From positions 77,141-132,942 of the forward strand of contig NZ_JAIBHJ010000002.1 of the NCBI RefSeq assembly GCF_021278025.1: a stretch of DNA of 55,802 nt. Reading direction: 5' to 3'. Shown here piece by piece: positions 16,901 to 26,036 of this stretch. The stretch is from Motilimonas sp. E26 (GTDB lineage Bacteria; Pseudomonadota; Gammaproteobacteria; Enterobacterales; CBDFNC01). The position numbers were made by a program, and so were the translations under genes. Numbering within the stretch: position 1 is the stretch's first letter; each line of letters begins with the position of its first letter. The notes under the pieces were generated by a model that saw only the letters and a list, made by a program, of their open reading frames with translations, had not been told where the DNA came from and did not search any database.

Positions 16901-18028
16901 TTACTTAACAGATTGATATATAATGAATTTATTATTTTGTGAGATCACAGTGGCCTGACCAAATAAGCGCTTCAGCTTCTCGCCATAGCCAAGCTGACGA
17001 TTACCTATCACGATTAAAGACTGTTTCGGCTTTAACACCCGACGGGAATCATTAAACATTTGCCATGCGATATGATCGGTAATGGTATTGGCTTGATGAA
17101 ATGGCGGATTACACAAAATTAAATCAGCAGTATTAGCCCCAAGGCCATCTAAACAGTTATTCACCATCACAGTAAATTGCTCAGCCTCTAAACCATTTAA
17201 CAGCACGTTTTCTTGACATGATTGTGCCGCCATATAGCTCTCATCGACACTGGTAATATGCGCCTGCGGGTTTAACTGCGCCGCCTTGATGCCGATAACA
17301 CCATTACCACAGCCTAAATCAATAATATGCTGTAAGCTTGAATCTTGCGGGATATGCTCAAGTAGCAAGCGTGCACCAATATCTAGGCTATCACTAGAAA
17401 ACACATTGGCGTGATTGCTTAAGGTTAAACCATGCTCAGGTACAGGCCATTGTGTCGGTTGCGGTAAAGGCTTAACCAAGTCAGCATTGGGCTTACAAAA
17501 TATTAAACGCGCCTTTTTCACCGCTAATGACGTTTTGGTTTCACCTAAATTTTTTTCAAACAAACGCAAGGTCGAGGTATGAATATCTTTCGCCTTCGCC
17601 GCCCCAATCACTAGGCAGTCTGCTGGCAAAGATTGGCACAACTGCTGTAAATGCCAAGTAAGTAGTCGGTTGTTTTTCGGTAATTTAATCAACACCAATT
17701 GAACATTGTTTGGCAGCTCGGCTAGGCAATCTTGAATAGTAATATGGGGTAACTGATTTTGCTTAAGGTTTTCAATACAAGCTTGTCTGGCAATAAAGGA
17801 ATCCGTCACGCTCGTCACCTTTCCCTTGGCTGTAAACCAGTTACTTAGTGCGCCAAAGCCATCATTAATAATCAGTATCGGCCGTTGGGGATCAAGCACG
17901 AGCCCCTCGCAGTGGTTAATCAGGTATTCATCCGCAGCGTCCCAAGCTTGTAATGTTTCATTGTTGCGAACAGGGTAACGCTCCAAAATCAGGGTGCGCT
18001 GATGCAATGTAAGTGAAGGTTTCATCAT
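16901..18028 (-). CDS. rlmG: 23S rRNA (guanine-1835-N2) methyltransferase
   Basis: SAM-dependent enzyme that methylates N2 of G1835 in 23S rRNA. At 375 residues it has the RsmC/RlmG two-domain layout: an N-terminal pseudo-methyltransferase domain and a C-terminal active domain with the SAM-binding IIDLGCGNGVIGIKAAQ and the catalytic NPPFH motif (LILCNPPFHQANTITDHIAWQMF). NPPFH is diagnostic for N2-guanine methyltransferases. The N-terminal LILERYPVRNNETLQAWDAADEYL fits RlmG better than RsmC. Two adjacent ATGs begin the gene. Confidence 0.93.
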   Translation of the reverse strand: MMKPSLTLHQRTLILERYPVRNNETLQAWDAADEYLINHCEGLVLDPQRPILIINDGFGALSNWFTAKGKVTSVTDSFIARQACIENLKQNQLPHITIQDCLAELPNNVQLVLIKLPKNNRLLTWHLQQLCQSLPADCLVIGAAKAKDIHTSTLRLFEKNLGETKTSLAVKKARLIFCKPNADLVKPLPQPTQWPVPEHGLTLSNHANVFSSDSLDIGARLLLEHIPQDSSLQHIIDLGCGNGVIGIKAAQLNPQAHITSVDESYMAAQSCQENVLLNGLEAEQFTVMVNNCLDGLGANTADLILCNPPFHQANTITDHIAWQMFNDSRRVLKPKQSLIVIGNRQLGYGEKLKRLFGQATVISQNNKFIIYQSVK

Positions 18029-18177
18029 AACTACTAAATACTAACAGGCCGAATTAAGTCGGCTATTGTCGCAGAAGCGAGGACAAATCGAAATACACCC
18101 CAATAATTAACCTCAGTTTTGCTTCAGCCAATGACGCACGGATACAGTCTGCTTTACTTATCCACAGCTCGGATTAA

Positions 18178-20538
18178 TTAATACAGTGAACTATGTGCTG
18201 GCTTGGACTGACTTTTGTTTTGCCCTTTTGGATTAACTAGATTAAATGCCTGTAACCAAGTTACAAATTCATCTGCTTTTAACGGCTTAGAATAAACATA
18301 ACCTTGGATTAAATCGCAGCCTCGCTCACGTAAGTAAGCTATTCCCTCTTGCTCCTCAACCCCTTCAGCTGTCACGATGTAACCCAAGCCGTGACTGAGC
18401 GCGATGGTCGTTTCTACTATCATGGTATCGTTTTGGTTATAAAGCATGTCTTGAATAAAACAGCGATCAATTTTTACTTCATTGACTGGCAACTCCTTCA
18501 AGTAGGCAAGGGACGATTGTCCGGTGCCAAAGTCATCGATGGCAACTGAAATACCAAGGTTTTTAAATAACTGCAATACCGAAATGACCGTTTGCGGATC
18601 TTTCATCACCGCTCCTTCTGTCACCTCAATAGCCAGGGCGCTAGCTGGCACTTGATACTGTTGCAGTAAATCTTGAATAAGGGTTGGCAACTGCAAATTA
18701 AGTAAATCATGAGCCGACAGATTCACCGCAACTTTAGGTTCAACTCCTTGCTTACGCCAGTCGGCTATTTGCGCCACAGCTTGTTGCAACACCCACTCGC
18801 TGACTAAGCCAATATTGCCAGAATGTTCGGCTAAACGAATAAACTCATCGGGTGGGATAAAGCCTAGATCGGGGTGTTGCCAACGGATCAATGCTTCAGC
18901 GCCACGACAGATGTTGGCCTGAATATTGATTTTAGGTTGAAACACTAAATGAAATTGCCCTTGCATTAAGCCCGTCGTCAAATCACTGATAATTGTTAAT
19001 TCACGTTGGTACTGTTCGTCTTCTCCCGCGAGATAGGTCGCTAAGGCTTTATTTTCAAGACAGGCTTTAGCCAGCGCAATTTCAACGCGACGTAAAATCA
19101 CATCGACCGAGCCACCATGTTGAATTAAGTCCAACACACCGGCACGAACAGTGAGCGTAATATTAGAGCCGCGCACCGGAAATGGTTGCTCAAGCGCATC
19201 TAAGGTGGCACACAATTGCTCGCGATTTATCCCGTTTTTATATAGCAAAAGAAACGCATCGCCATCGACACGCGCAATAAAATCAGCTGCAGGAGTAATC
19301 GTTTCCAAGCGCCGAGCAAAGCGCACTAACAAAGCATCCGCGTTAGCAAAACCTATCATGTCGTTAATATGGCGAAAACGCTGAAGGTCTAGCAGCACCA
19401 AATGCCCAGCTAAATCACCGTTAATTTCACGTAGCATTTGCTTGGCAGATTCTCGGTTGTGCAGCCCAGTCAAGCTGTCATGGCAAGATTGATACTTAAG
19501 CGCCGCTTCACGCGAAGCCACATGACTTTGCATTTCATTCATACTGCTGGCCAAGCTCTGTAGCTCAGTCGGCGCGTCAATAATCGGCTCGGGCTGCTCA
19601 CCTTTACCTATCTCCTGCGCATAGCGCACTAAGTTCATAATCGGGCGACTTAAACTACCAGACAACCAGAGGGAAACCATGAACGCAAGGGATAAAGTAA
19701 CCGTAAAAATCAACAGCAAATTATTACGCAGCTGAATAAAACTTAACTCCCACGGCAAGTTTGATAAATGCAAAACTGCCCACTGATCATTGCTTTGCTC
19801 ATTAAGTAAAATAGAGTACGACAGGTAGTTTTTGGGGAGGCCTTCTTTAGCCATCTTAGCCATATTCGGTAGCTCAGCCAGTCCGTTCAAAAAGTCTGCT
19901 TGCTCTGATTTCGCCAGTGTCGAAGAAATACTTGGCGGTTGATCCGGTGACGAATGAATAAAACTGACATCGACTCCGGTAATAGCTTGCGCATCTTGCG
20001 CAACTTGTTGATCCAAAACAAACCCCATGCCCACCCAAGCAATTAATAACGGGGCTTTAACGGGCTGTAGGACAAATTGATAACTCACCCCATCGATATC
20101 CAGTACGGTCGAAGAGCTAACACTATTAGCCCCTGCAGCTAAGGTGTTTAACGCCTTAATTTCAGGCTGATTCACTCCAGATAAGCTCGCACTGATTAAC
20201 TTTCCTTCTGGGGAAAGTAACACCACAACATCAGCATCGATCTGGTTGCCTTGGTTTTCTAACACCGAAGCGATGGTTTCTTGCTCGCCCGTTGCAATGG
20301 CTTGGCGAAAAGCAAAATCTGCTGCAAGTACCGATACGCTTTTATTAAGCTCTTTCGAGCGGTTTTTTAACATATCTAAAAATACATTAATTCCCACATC
20401 TAAACTTTTTTGTTGCTGCTTTAGCCTATCTTCGTGCATCGCCGTTAGCACCGACACCGCCGTTCCTAACTGAACCACGGTTAACACTAAAATAAATACC
20501 ACCACTAACCGAGTACGGTAGCTTTTAAACATAATCAT
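18178..20538 (-). CDS. Membrane c-di-GMP phosphodiesterase with degenerate GGDEF
   Basis: A 786-residue signalling protein. Helix TM1 (about 9-30), a periplasmic sensor of about 240 residues (cache-like), TM2 (about 275-297), HAMP, GGDEF and EAL domains follow in order. The GGDEF active site reads VDGDAF, so cyclase activity is unlikely. The EAL domain keeps its catalytic residues: EALIRW, NLSAHDL, EVTE, IDDFGTG, KIDRCFI, AEGVEE and QGY. It should therefore hydrolyse c-di-GMP in response to a periplasmic signal, and the GGDEF part may only bind GTP. Its ATG overlaps the stop of a small frameshifted gene (ATGA). Confidence 0.92.
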   Translation of the reverse strand: MIMFKSYRTRLVVVFILVLTVVQLGTAVSVLTAMHEDRLKQQQKSLDVGINVFLDMLKNRSKELNKSVSVLAADFAFRQAIATGEQETIASVLENQGNQIDADVVVLLSPEGKLISASLSGVNQPEIKALNTLAAGANSVSSSTVLDIDGVSYQFVLQPVKAPLLIAWVGMGFVLDQQVAQDAQAITGVDVSFIHSSPDQPPSISSTLAKSEQADFLNGLAELPNMAKMAKEGLPKNYLSYSILLNEQSNDQWAVLHLSNLPWELSFIQLRNNLLLIFTVTLSLAFMVSLWLSGSLSRPIMNLVRYAQEIGKGEQPEPIIDAPTELQSLASSMNEMQSHVASREAALKYQSCHDSLTGLHNRESAKQMLREINGDLAGHLVLLDLQRFRHINDMIGFANADALLVRFARRLETITPAADFIARVDGDAFLLLYKNGINREQLCATLDALEQPFPVRGSNITLTVRAGVLDLIQHGGSVDVILRRVEIALAKACLENKALATYLAGEDEQYQRELTIISDLTTGLMQGQFHLVFQPKINIQANICRGAEALIRWQHPDLGFIPPDEFIRLAEHSGNIGLVSEWVLQQAVAQIADWRKQGVEPKVAVNLSAHDLLNLQLPTLIQDLLQQYQVPASALAIEVTEGAVMKDPQTVISVLQLFKNLGISVAIDDFGTGQSSLAYLKELPVNEVKIDRCFIQDMLYNQNDTMIVETTIALSHGLGYIVTAEGVEEQEGIAYLRERGCDLIQGYVYSKPLKADEFVTWLQAFNLVNPKGQNKSQSKPAHSSLY

Positions 20539-20770
20539 CTCACTTGATAGTTAGGGTAACCAGTAGGCTTATCTACTGGTTTAGGTTGATCAATCAGCAA
20601 AACTAGGCTCAGTGAAGCCGCGCCATCAGTGAGCTTTAGAGCCGCTAGAGGTTGATCTTTTTCTTGCCATGGGGCCATAACTTAACCTGATAAGATGCAG
20701 CATTAACGGGCAAAGTAACACTGCTTATAGCAATCAAAAGTGAAGCAAAATATCGCGGTGAAATAAACAT
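20535..20770 (-). pseudogene. Small exported-protein gene with a frameshift, coupled to the EAL gene
   Basis: From the ATG at 20770 (GGGAG six bases upstream) the frame encodes a signal peptide (MFISPRYFASLLIAISSVTL, then PVNA) and QVKLWP, then stops at 20645. The -1 frame stays open from the same spot (PWQEKDQPLAALKLTDGAAS ... YPNYQVR) and ends at TGA 20535, overlapping the EAL gene start as ATGA. One extra C in the CCCC run at 20671-20674 would join both halves into a protein of about 78 residues. It may be a real mutation, a sequencing slip or programmed frameshifting. A small periplasmic partner of the sensor is plausible. Confidence 0.65.
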
Positions 20771-21218
20771 CTAACACTCCCATAAAAACCCATTTCAAGT
20801 AACTTTGAATGTGTAACTAGGATCGATATTCTTTGAGACTAATTTTGCCCACGCTAACGCGCACTAAACCAAAACCAGTGATAAACCTTCCCAGACTGCG
20901 GGCTAAAACCCACCATTAATAGTCAACTCGCCACCATTAAACTATGCGATAAGAATGGCTATTTCGCCAACGCAAAGGCCTATAAATAAAAGTCTAATCA
21001 ATTACAAAGCCCGATTAGCCTAGGGCAAACAAATGAGCATTTTTGAACGATAGATAGCGATTTATTAGACGAATGTCTGCCACAGGGAAGCGGCAACTAA
21101 GCCCTTCAAGGATGCTTTTACGGCGTTTCGTATAATAAAATGTTACTTGCTTTAAGCTTATGCTCAAATATTGTACGTTCATACGTTCGCCCTACCTATT
21201 AACCAGAGTGATAAAACA
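20771..21218. other. Gene-free interval
   Basis: About 450 bases between the frameshifted gene and the esterase gene. I see no ORF with a credible start, no clear terminator and no repeat that recurs in the window. It must carry the divergent promoters. Confidence 0.5.
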
Positions 21219-22181
21219 ATGTCTTTACCCTACCATCATTTTCGCTTACATAGCCCAGCCCTTGCTGGTAACTTGTTACAAGATAACCCTGTACGAGAGG
21301 CACTTATATACTTACCACCAAGCTACCATAAACAATCTGACCGATGCTATCCGGTGGTTTACTTACTTCATGGTTTTGGCGGTACTGCCAAAGGCTGGTT
21401 TTCCGAACAGCAGGGCGAGCCAAGCTTACACTTAACCATGGCGCAGCTAATAGCGACAAAACAAGTCAAAGAGATGATTATTGTGGTGCCAGAAAACAGT
21501 ACTCGCTTTACCTGTACTGGCTATAACAACAATGACGTTCAGGGCCACTGGCTAGACTTTATTTGCCATGATTTAGTCAATGCTATTGAAGCGGAATATC
21601 GCTGTTTGGGCGGTGCAAAGCATCGCGCGCTGATGGGCCATAGTTCAGGAGCAGACGCCGTACTGAAAACCCTTTTTTATAAACCCGGCTTTTTCCAACA
21701 CGCCTTTGCCATGAGTCCAGCCAACCTACACAACGATAGCATCACGTTTTTTAAACAGTTATTCAACGACAACCACACAACCTTAATGCAAGCCGCCCAA
21801 GGCGAGCTAGCCATAGAGCAGCTTGATGTGTGGCAACACCTTTTGATCTGTCGCTTACAAGCTGCACTGCCCGATGTGAATAAACCACCGCTATATTGCC
21901 GCTTGCCTGAACAAGAAAGTGATTGGCTACAACTGGCGAATACCGCTTTTAATTGCGTTATTCCCACTCACGGCCAGCATTTAAAAGACGTCAACATAGC
22001 CATTGATATCGGCAGCCAAGAAGATACTCACCAAAGCTGTCTCAATTTAGTGAAACAGTTTAATCAGTCGGGAGTGGCCATTGAACTGTTTGAATTTGAT
22101 GGTGGTCACGTCGACCATATGGGAAAAAGCCTTGCTTACGTTTTACCTTGGCTCAGTCGTGCGCTAACAAGCACTGATTGA
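21219..22181 (+). CDS. Putative esterase, alpha/beta hydrolase
   Basis: Cytoplasmic serine hydrolase of about 320 residues, of the esterase D/tributyrin esterase type (PF00756-like). YPVVYLLHGFGGTAKGWF forms the oxyanion region, GHSSGADAVL contains the nucleophile Ser, and FDGGHVDHMG near the C-terminus the catalytic His. No signal peptide is seen. I chose the ATG at 21219; a TTG 16 codons upstream is in frame, but the extra residues do not look like part of the fold. It is followed 49 bases later by the SpoU-type methyltransferase gene. The substrate is unknown. Confidence 0.82.
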   Translation: MSLPYHHFRLHSPALAGNLLQDNPVREALIYLPPSYHKQSDRCYPVVYLLHGFGGTAKGWFSEQQGEPSLHLTMAQLIATKQVKEMIIVVPENSTRFTCTGYNNNDVQGHWLDFICHDLVNAIEAEYRCLGGAKHRALMGHSSGADAVLKTLFYKPGFFQHAFAMSPANLHNDSITFFKQLFNDNHTTLMQAAQGELAIEQLDVWQHLLICRLQAALPDVNKPPLYCRLPEQESDWLQLANTAFNCVIPTHGQHLKDVNIAIDIGSQEDTHQSCLNLVKQFNQSGVAIELFEFDGGHVDHMGKSLAYVLPWLSRALTSTD

Positions 22182-22230
22182 TAAAATCAGGTAAACTGAA
22201 CAGCATTCTCGACTTACTTATTTACTTAAT

Positions 22231-22749
22231 ATGACGAAAAGAACAGACGTCACCATCGGTTTAACCAACCCTAAAAGTGCGACTAATGTTGGCGCCGTCA
22301 TGCGCGCCGCGGGGTGTTTTCAAGTTGATCGCGTAATTTACAGTGGCGAGCGTTACGATCGCACCTTAAAGCTAAATACCGACACCAAGAAAATCCGCTC
22401 AAGTATTCCTCTCACCCAGCAAAATTGTTTGTTAGACAATAAGCCAGAAGAGGTAAAAGTAGTGTGCGTTGACTTAGTAGTCGGTGCAACACCACTACCC
22501 GAATTTGAACACCCAGAAAAAGCCCTTTATATTTTTGGCCCTGAAGATGGCACCATTAGCCAACAAGTGATCGATCAAGCCGATGCCGTGGTTTACATTC
22601 CAACCATAGGTTGTTTAAATCTCGCAGCCTCCGTTAACGTACTTTTATATGACAGAAGCACGAAATTGGCGCAACTAAAGGCCAGTGACGAATTAATACA
22701 CAATAGCCGTGATCGTAACAACAAAGTAAAAGTTAAAAAAGCGGAGTAG
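22231..22749 (+). CDS. SpoU/TrmH-family RNA 2'-O-methyltransferase
   Basis: A SPOUT knot methyltransferase of 172 residues that uses SAM to methylate the ribose of a tRNA or rRNA nucleotide. Motif 1 is seen in IGLTNPKSATNVGAVMRAAGCFQVDRVIYSG, motif 2 in ALYIFGPEDGTIS, and motif 3 in VYIPTIGCLNLAASVNVLLYDRS, which forms the knot and SAM site. It lacks the extra N- and C-terminal parts of TrmH proper, so the target RNA is open. A MITE lies 65 bases downstream. Confidence 0.88.
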   Translation: MTKRTDVTIGLTNPKSATNVGAVMRAAGCFQVDRVIYSGERYDRTLKLNTDTKKIRSSIPLTQQNCLLDNKPEEVKVVCVDLVVGATPLPEFEHPEKALYIFGPEDGTISQQVIDQADAVVYIPTIGCLNLAASVNVLLYDRSTKLAQLKASDELIHNSRDRNNKVKVKKAE

Positions 22750-22814
22750 CCTTATCAATCAATCGTAGGCACAGTGCTCCAGAGGCTGACCAATTATACT
22801 AGCAGTTGGCCATA

Positions 22815-23078
22815 TATACCCAATCAACTTGGAGAGGCTTGATTTCAGCAAGATCTTACACGCGTTTAGGCAAGGCATTGATTGCCGGTAATGGCTTCCC
22901 CTTATCAAAATCAATAACACAGCATAAACGCGTGTAAAACTTGCCCTTTGGGAGCCCGCCGTGTTTCCACTACGTTGTTACGCTAATTTGAAAGGTGCCT
23001 ACATTCCTTCATTAGCGTGCCTAGTATTGAAAACACGGTGGCGCTCTGAAACATACATCTTCAAGTTGATTGGGTATA
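22815..23078 (+). mobile_element. MITE-like element, copy 1 (264 bp)
   Basis: The element begins TATACCCAATCAACTTG and ends CAAGTTGATTGGGTATA, a perfect 17-bp terminal inverted repeat with TA at both outer ends. A nearly identical copy in the opposite orientation lies at 50587-50851. Inside are a second inverted pair (ACACGCGTTTA / TAAACGCGTGT) and no transposase gene. A short ORF across the right end is a by-product. The family of the driving transposase is not known; TA ends would fit an IS630/Tc1-type target. Confidence 0.88.
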
Positions 23079-23174
23079 ACTACTGCTATTGCTGTAATGG
23101 CTGCGTTTTAGCTTGCGACATGATGAACAAGCGACACTTTCGTTCAACGCGGTCTGTTAAGACCGCTCGCTTTT

Positions 23175-23909
23175 TTAACTTGAATATTTCTGCAATAACT
23201 TAGTAATAAAACCATCATCCAGCATACTTTGCAGCACCTGATTCAACTGCTCTAGTGGCACAGGGCTAAGTTTAGAAACGGCCGGGGTGATCTTTTGCTC
23301 GCTGATCAAAAAACTAGCAAAGACAAGTTCATTTTGATAACCGCTTTCTTTGAGCAACCAAGTGCCTTGGATATCGGATGTGACAACCGCATCCAAGCGT
23401 CCCGCCTTTAACCTTGTTAAATTATGCATTACCTCAAGTGAGTCCGAACGAATAACTAGCCCATTAGTTAACTCGTTATCTATTTCTGGGTATGCATATC
23501 CCAACACCGTTCCTAAGGTTAAGCCGATGAGATCTTCCACATTGGTGATATTAGGCGAATCACGACGGATCACTAACACATTCTTTTCATCAAATATTGG
23601 CAGCGCCCAATCCACCTTATCAGGCTCAGCCAACCACTTCGGGCTCGACGTTACCACGACATGGACCTTTCCAGTCTGCAGACTATATTCTAAGCGCTTC
23701 CGTGCCACTTGCTGGTAACTCACCACAACGTCGGCGCGCCTAGCAAGCTCGTCCATTAGCTCAACAATAATGCCAGATTCAGCGCCACTCGGGCCTAAAA
23801 ACACATAGGGTGCATTATCACTAGGCGCATAAGTAACCACCAGCAAGGATTTAGCTAAAGCAACGTCACTAAAAATGAAGCTAAAAAATATCAACCACCT
23901 AAACTTCAT
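23175..23909 (-). CDS. Periplasmic solute-binding protein, family 3-like
   Basis: A 244-residue exported protein. The start at 23909 gives a signal peptide (MKFRWLIFFSFIFSDVALA) and has GGGA upstream. The mature part resembles SBP_bac_3: LLVVTYAPSDNAPYVFLGPSGAESGIIVELMDELARRADV, then KVHVVVTSSPKWLAEPDKVDWALPI and LGTVLGYAYPEIDNEL. It is an orphan without transporter genes. It sits between a MITE and the TerY-like region and differs clearly from the binding protein at 15.3 kb. The ligand is unknown. Confidence 0.82.
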   Translation of the reverse strand: MKFRWLIFFSFIFSDVALAKSLLVVTYAPSDNAPYVFLGPSGAESGIIVELMDELARRADVVVSYQQVARKRLEYSLQTGKVHVVVTSSPKWLAEPDKVDWALPIFDEKNVLVIRRDSPNITNVEDLIGLTLGTVLGYAYPEIDNELTNGLVIRSDSLEVMHNLTRLKAGRLDAVVTSDIQGTWLLKESGYQNELVFASFLISEQKITPAVSKLSPVPLEQLNQVLQSMLDDGFITKLLQKYSS

Positions 23910-24251
23910 AACTATCCCTTGCCAGTAATATGAATCCGCTAAGTATAGTTCGGCTTTTCTCTCCACTATTAGCAATCAATATTAATTTACTTAAGTTCTA
24001 CTTAAGGCAGTCACTGCCAAATGGAGTATGTTTACGGCAAAATTACGTTTTTTGGCTGACAACACCAAGCGAACAGGGACATATCCACCACACTTTTGTA
24101 AGCAAAACATACTGTTACTCTTGTCCAGTAATAAGATGAATGAGTCATGATGAGCCCAGCTTTTAAGCTAGAGTTTTACCTTATAAATAAAAAGCGCTAA
24201 CATGTCATAAAATGTCAAATACACATCAACTATAGTCAACAAGGAGATATC
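23910..24251. other. Gene-free interval before the vWA gene
   Basis: No credible ORF, hairpin or recurring repeat seen. It must hold the divergent promoters. The strong RBS of the vWA gene (AAGGAGATATC) ends it. Confidence 0.5.
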
Positions 24252-24923
24252 ATGTCACACGCCATTCCAGGGGTAGAGTTTGCTGACAACACCAACCAAA
24301 GAACCCCTTGCGTGCTAGTGCTGGATGCTTCAGGCTCGATGAATGGAGCTCCCATTGAACAGTTAAACCACGGCCTCCGCGTATTTGAAGAGCAGCTTAA
24401 AGGCGATGTATCCACCGCTATGCGCGTCCAAGTATTAGTGATCACCGTAGGCGGTCACGACGATGTGACTGTGGTGCAGCCATGGGTCGATGCCATTGAC
24501 TTTAAAGCGCCAGAAATAATAGCTTCGGGCCTAACGCCATTGGGCAAAGGCATGTCATACGCCCTTGAAGAAGTACAAAACCAAAAAGCCCAATACGACG
24601 CCAATGGTATCTCCAGCACCCGCCCTTGGATCATCATGATTTCTGATGGCTCGCCCAATGACTATGGCTGGGAAGAAGCCGCACAAGCTTGTCGTGAAGC
24701 TGAGCAAAACAAACGCGCGGTGATATTTCCCATCGGCACTGAAGGCGCAGATTTTGACGCTCTTGGTCAATTTTCCAATAAAACACCGAAAAAACTAAAG
24801 GGCCTTGCCTTTAACGAACTTTTTGTTTGGCTCAGCCGCAGCATGACCACGGTATCTTCAAGTGTACCGGGACAAAAAGTACAACTACCAAGTACCAATG
24901 AATGGGCCGAAGTCGAAATCTAA
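24252..24923 (+). CDS. TerY-like von Willebrand factor A protein
   Basis: A 223-residue cytoplasmic vWA protein. The metal-ion-dependent adhesion site is complete: VLDASGSMNG (DxSxS, about residues 25-34), the Thr in SGLTPLGKGMSYAL, and the Asp in IMISDGSPNDYGWEEAA. It is close to TerY-type proteins of tellurite-resistance-like gene sets, which act with a PP2C phosphatase and a serine/threonine kinase. A strong RBS (AAGGAGATATC) precedes it. The PP2C gene follows one base after the stop, which fits such a triad. The kinase gene is not present. Confidence 0.9.
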   Translation: MSHAIPGVEFADNTNQRTPCVLVLDASGSMNGAPIEQLNHGLRVFEEQLKGDVSTAMRVQVLVITVGGHDDVTVVQPWVDAIDFKAPEIIASGLTPLGKGMSYALEEVQNQKAQYDANGISSTRPWIIMISDGSPNDYGWEEAAQACREAEQNKRAVIFPIGTEGADFDALGQFSNKTPKKLKGLAFNELFVWLSRSMTTVSSSVPGQKVQLPSTNEWAEVEI

Positions 24924-24924
24924 C

Positions 24925-25968
24925 ATGACGCAAACAACCAGTAAGCGAGCGCAAACGGTACACTTTGTTGGCGCAGCAGTGCGCGGTCAGGGCCACCTTA
25001 AAACCAATCAACCATGCCAAGATGCTTGGCAAGTTGCCAGCGACGCTGGCGCTACTGTGGCCTGCGTTTGCGATGGTGCAGGCTCAGCTAAACACTCAGA
25101 TCAAGGCGCAAAAAAACTCAGCCAAATGGTCTGTGATAACTTGCTAAATTATGTATTGGCGCAACCCTCGGCGGTGATTGCAGAGCCAGAATTAGTCAAT
25201 CAACTGTTCGATACCCTCGCGCAATGTCGCAAAGCACTAGCCAATCAAGGTCCATTAAATGACTATCACGCGACGCTTTGTGGCTTAGTGCAACATCAAC
25301 AACAAAACTTAGTATTTCATCTCGGTGATGGCTTGATCATTGGTATTAACCCAGATGATTGGCAGGACTTTATTATCAGCGAGCCTGAGAATGGCGAGTT
25401 TGCCGAAACCACGTATTTCTTTACCTTAGACGATTGGCAGTCGCACCTGCGAGTCATGTGCGCGCCAGCGCGTTACAAAATTTGGTTTTTAATGAGTGAT
25501 GGCTGTGCCAGCTTTGCTGCGAAGACGCATCCCTATGCACCGGATTTAAAATTTTTAAAGCCGGTACATAGTTACTTAGCTAGGGTCTGTTGATCTTTGC
25601 TGGTTAATTTTTGTTCGAGATAAAAGCGTTTTGAGCAAGGCGAGCAGTGTGTAGCTTAGCATTCTAAGTAAATACTGCTCAACGATGGGCAAAACGCTTT
25701 TAGCCGAATCCGTAGGACAGCGTTTGTTGGGTATTTCTACTGCGTTATCGCTTTTTCGTGTAGCTAGCTACACCACAAAAGCGCTGCCTTGTATAAATAC
25801 CCAACAATTCGCTGCAAAAACAATCACGAAAGATCAACAGACCCTAGTGTTGATAACGAGCTTGCCAGCCAAGCACTAACGGCAACCTTAGACGATCCTC
25901 GCACATATTCAATTACCCAAGACGATAAAACCCTAGTGTGGTTGTATAACTCAAGTTTAGCTGTATGA
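24925..25968 (+). pseudogene. PP2C-type phosphatase gene split by a MITE
   Basis: The intact gene would encode 259 residues. Codons 1-219 are present (NQPCQDAW, CDGAGSAKHSDQGA and SDGCASF, the metal-binding motifs of PP2C). At 25584 a MITE interrupts the frame, which then adds RVC and stops at 25593. The missing 40 codons lie beyond the element (25848-25968, SVDNELASQ ... ITQDDKTLVWLY). Joining across the duplicated CTAG restores a perfect reading frame. The lost tail holds the final DDKT motif that normally provides a metal ligand, so the shortened protein is probably inactive. ATG follows the vWA stop by one base. Confidence 0.93.
25580..25847 (+). mobile_element. IS5-type MITE with CTAG target duplication
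   Basis: The element itself is 25584-25843 (260 bp), with perfect terminal inverted repeats GGTCTGTTGATCTTT / AAAGATCAACAGACC. It is flanked by CTAG on both sides (25580-25583, 25844-25847), a 4-bp target duplication. GG-starting ends and a YTAR-type target fit the IS5 subgroup. It carries no transposase. The interior has short inverted parts around AAAAGCGTTTT-like sequence. Insertion destroys the PP2C gene. Confidence 0.93.
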
Positions 25969-26036
25969 CTTTACGCGTTAATCTTTGCTTTAATGATGGC
26001 AAAAACAAACTTTTAAATACTCAAGATAAATCGTAA
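25965..26036 (+). pseudogene. Possible 5' remnant of a third TerY-P gene
   Basis: An ATG overlaps the original PP2C stop as ATGA and opens 23 codons (MTLRVNLCFNDGKNKLLNTQ, then DKS) before a TAA. In related gene sets a serine/threonine kinase gene follows here. The overlap suggests this was the start of that gene, now deleted. The peptide itself has no kinase motif, so this rests on position alone. Confidence 0.35.

Noticed and set aside
22961-23203. 80-residue frame running out of MITE copy 1
   Set aside because: It recurs in copy 2 and is made by the element's own end; it has no conserved domain and crosses the element boundary.
25685-25879. 64-residue frame inside the IS5-type MITE
   Set aside because: It spans the element and the resumed PP2C sequence in the wrong frame, and no transposase motif is present.
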